Assembly: GCF_032118995.1 (NCBI RefSeq)
Contig: NC_092666.1
Location: 1,240,001-1,304,000 of the forward strand
Reading direction: 5' to 3'
Length of the DNA: 64,000 nt
Source: Asterias amurensis
Taxonomy: Eukaryota > Echinodermata > Asteroidea > Forcipulatida > Asteriidae
This document shows, piece by piece, positions 63,848 through 64,000 of this stretch (the first letter of the stretch is position 1; each line of letters opens with the position of its first letter). A program made the position numbers and the translations under genes. The notes beneath the pieces are model-generated. The model was not told the origin of the DNA, ran no database searches, and saw only the letters and a list, made by a program, of their open reading frames with translations.

Positions 63848-64000
63848 GGTCATCCACAGTAGCCAACCAATGGTCGACCACAGTAGTCAACCAATGGTCG
63901 ACCACAGTAGTCAACCAATGGTCGACCTCAGTAGTCAACCAATGGTCGACCTCAGTAGTCAACCAATGGTCGACCTCAGTAGTCAACCAATGGTCGACCT
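63848..64000 (+). repeat. 24-bp minisatellite, cut by the window end
   Basis: Units at 63848, 63872, 63896, 63920, 63944, 63968 and 63992 read GGTCGACCTCAGTAGTCAAC plus CAAT. The first units have CCACAG, later ones CCTCAG. The period keeps frames open on the minus strand, but it lies in an intron. Confidence 0.95.

Noticed and set aside
63786-63986. Minus-strand frame with repeated TTEVDHWL
   Set aside because: Product of the 24-bp minisatellite within an intron.
1-64000. Retrovirus, LTR, Polinton or envelope/capsid-like remnants
   Set aside because: No long direct terminal repeats, gag/pol/env motifs or capsid-type frames were recognised; all RT traces are of LINE type.

Overview
This is a eukaryotic, intron-rich window of about 39% GC by impression, with dense short interspersed repeats. 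The gene family, the tRNA-derived SINEs, the LINE 3' ends of marine-invertebrate type and the very abundant TTAA-flanked palindromic MITEs suggest an echinoderm, most likely a sea star. That assignment is inference from general familiarity, not a database match. I see no operons, CRISPR arrays, bacterial genes, or retrovirus/LTR or Polinton-like elements.

Region by region: 1-11222 has no gene I can support and is mostly MITEs, a LINE fragment split by a hAT-like insertion, and unassigned DNA. Positions 11223-36163 (+) hold a complete 20-exon gene whose exons join without a frame break into 3417 nt (1138 aa plus stop). The product has a signal peptide, NIDO, Ig-like E-set, AMOP, VWD, two sushi/CCP modules, one transmembrane helix and a short tail ending in a class I PDZ ligand. 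This is the layout of Drosophila Mesh, related to vertebrate SUSD2 and the NIDO-AMOP-VWD part of MUC4. Positions 36164-38900 are the probable 3' UTR.

At 40688-40791 and 41956-42831 lie two further exons encoding a second transmembrane segment and a 291-residue acidic, seven-repeat tail. The first has the same splice phase as the normal transmembrane exon, so these may be an alternative membrane-and-tail module of the same gene, or the 3' end of an unrecognised gene.

Positions 40876-45138 contain intact and decayed tRNA-Ser genes, mostly a tandem array (anticodon AGA, one TGA); another decayed copy is on the minus strand near 57.3 kb. From 52449 to beyond the window end (+) is a second gene, a NIDO paralogue with the same intron phases, of which six exons (signal peptide plus NIDO) are seen.

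The two NIDO genes look like a tandem duplication. The first is a probable apical or septate-junction adhesion protein anchored to PDZ scaffolds; the architecture of the second after NIDO is not visible. Most of the remaining DNA is explained by about ten repeat families, described below with local names (MITE-A to MITE-F and others). These names are mine, not database names.
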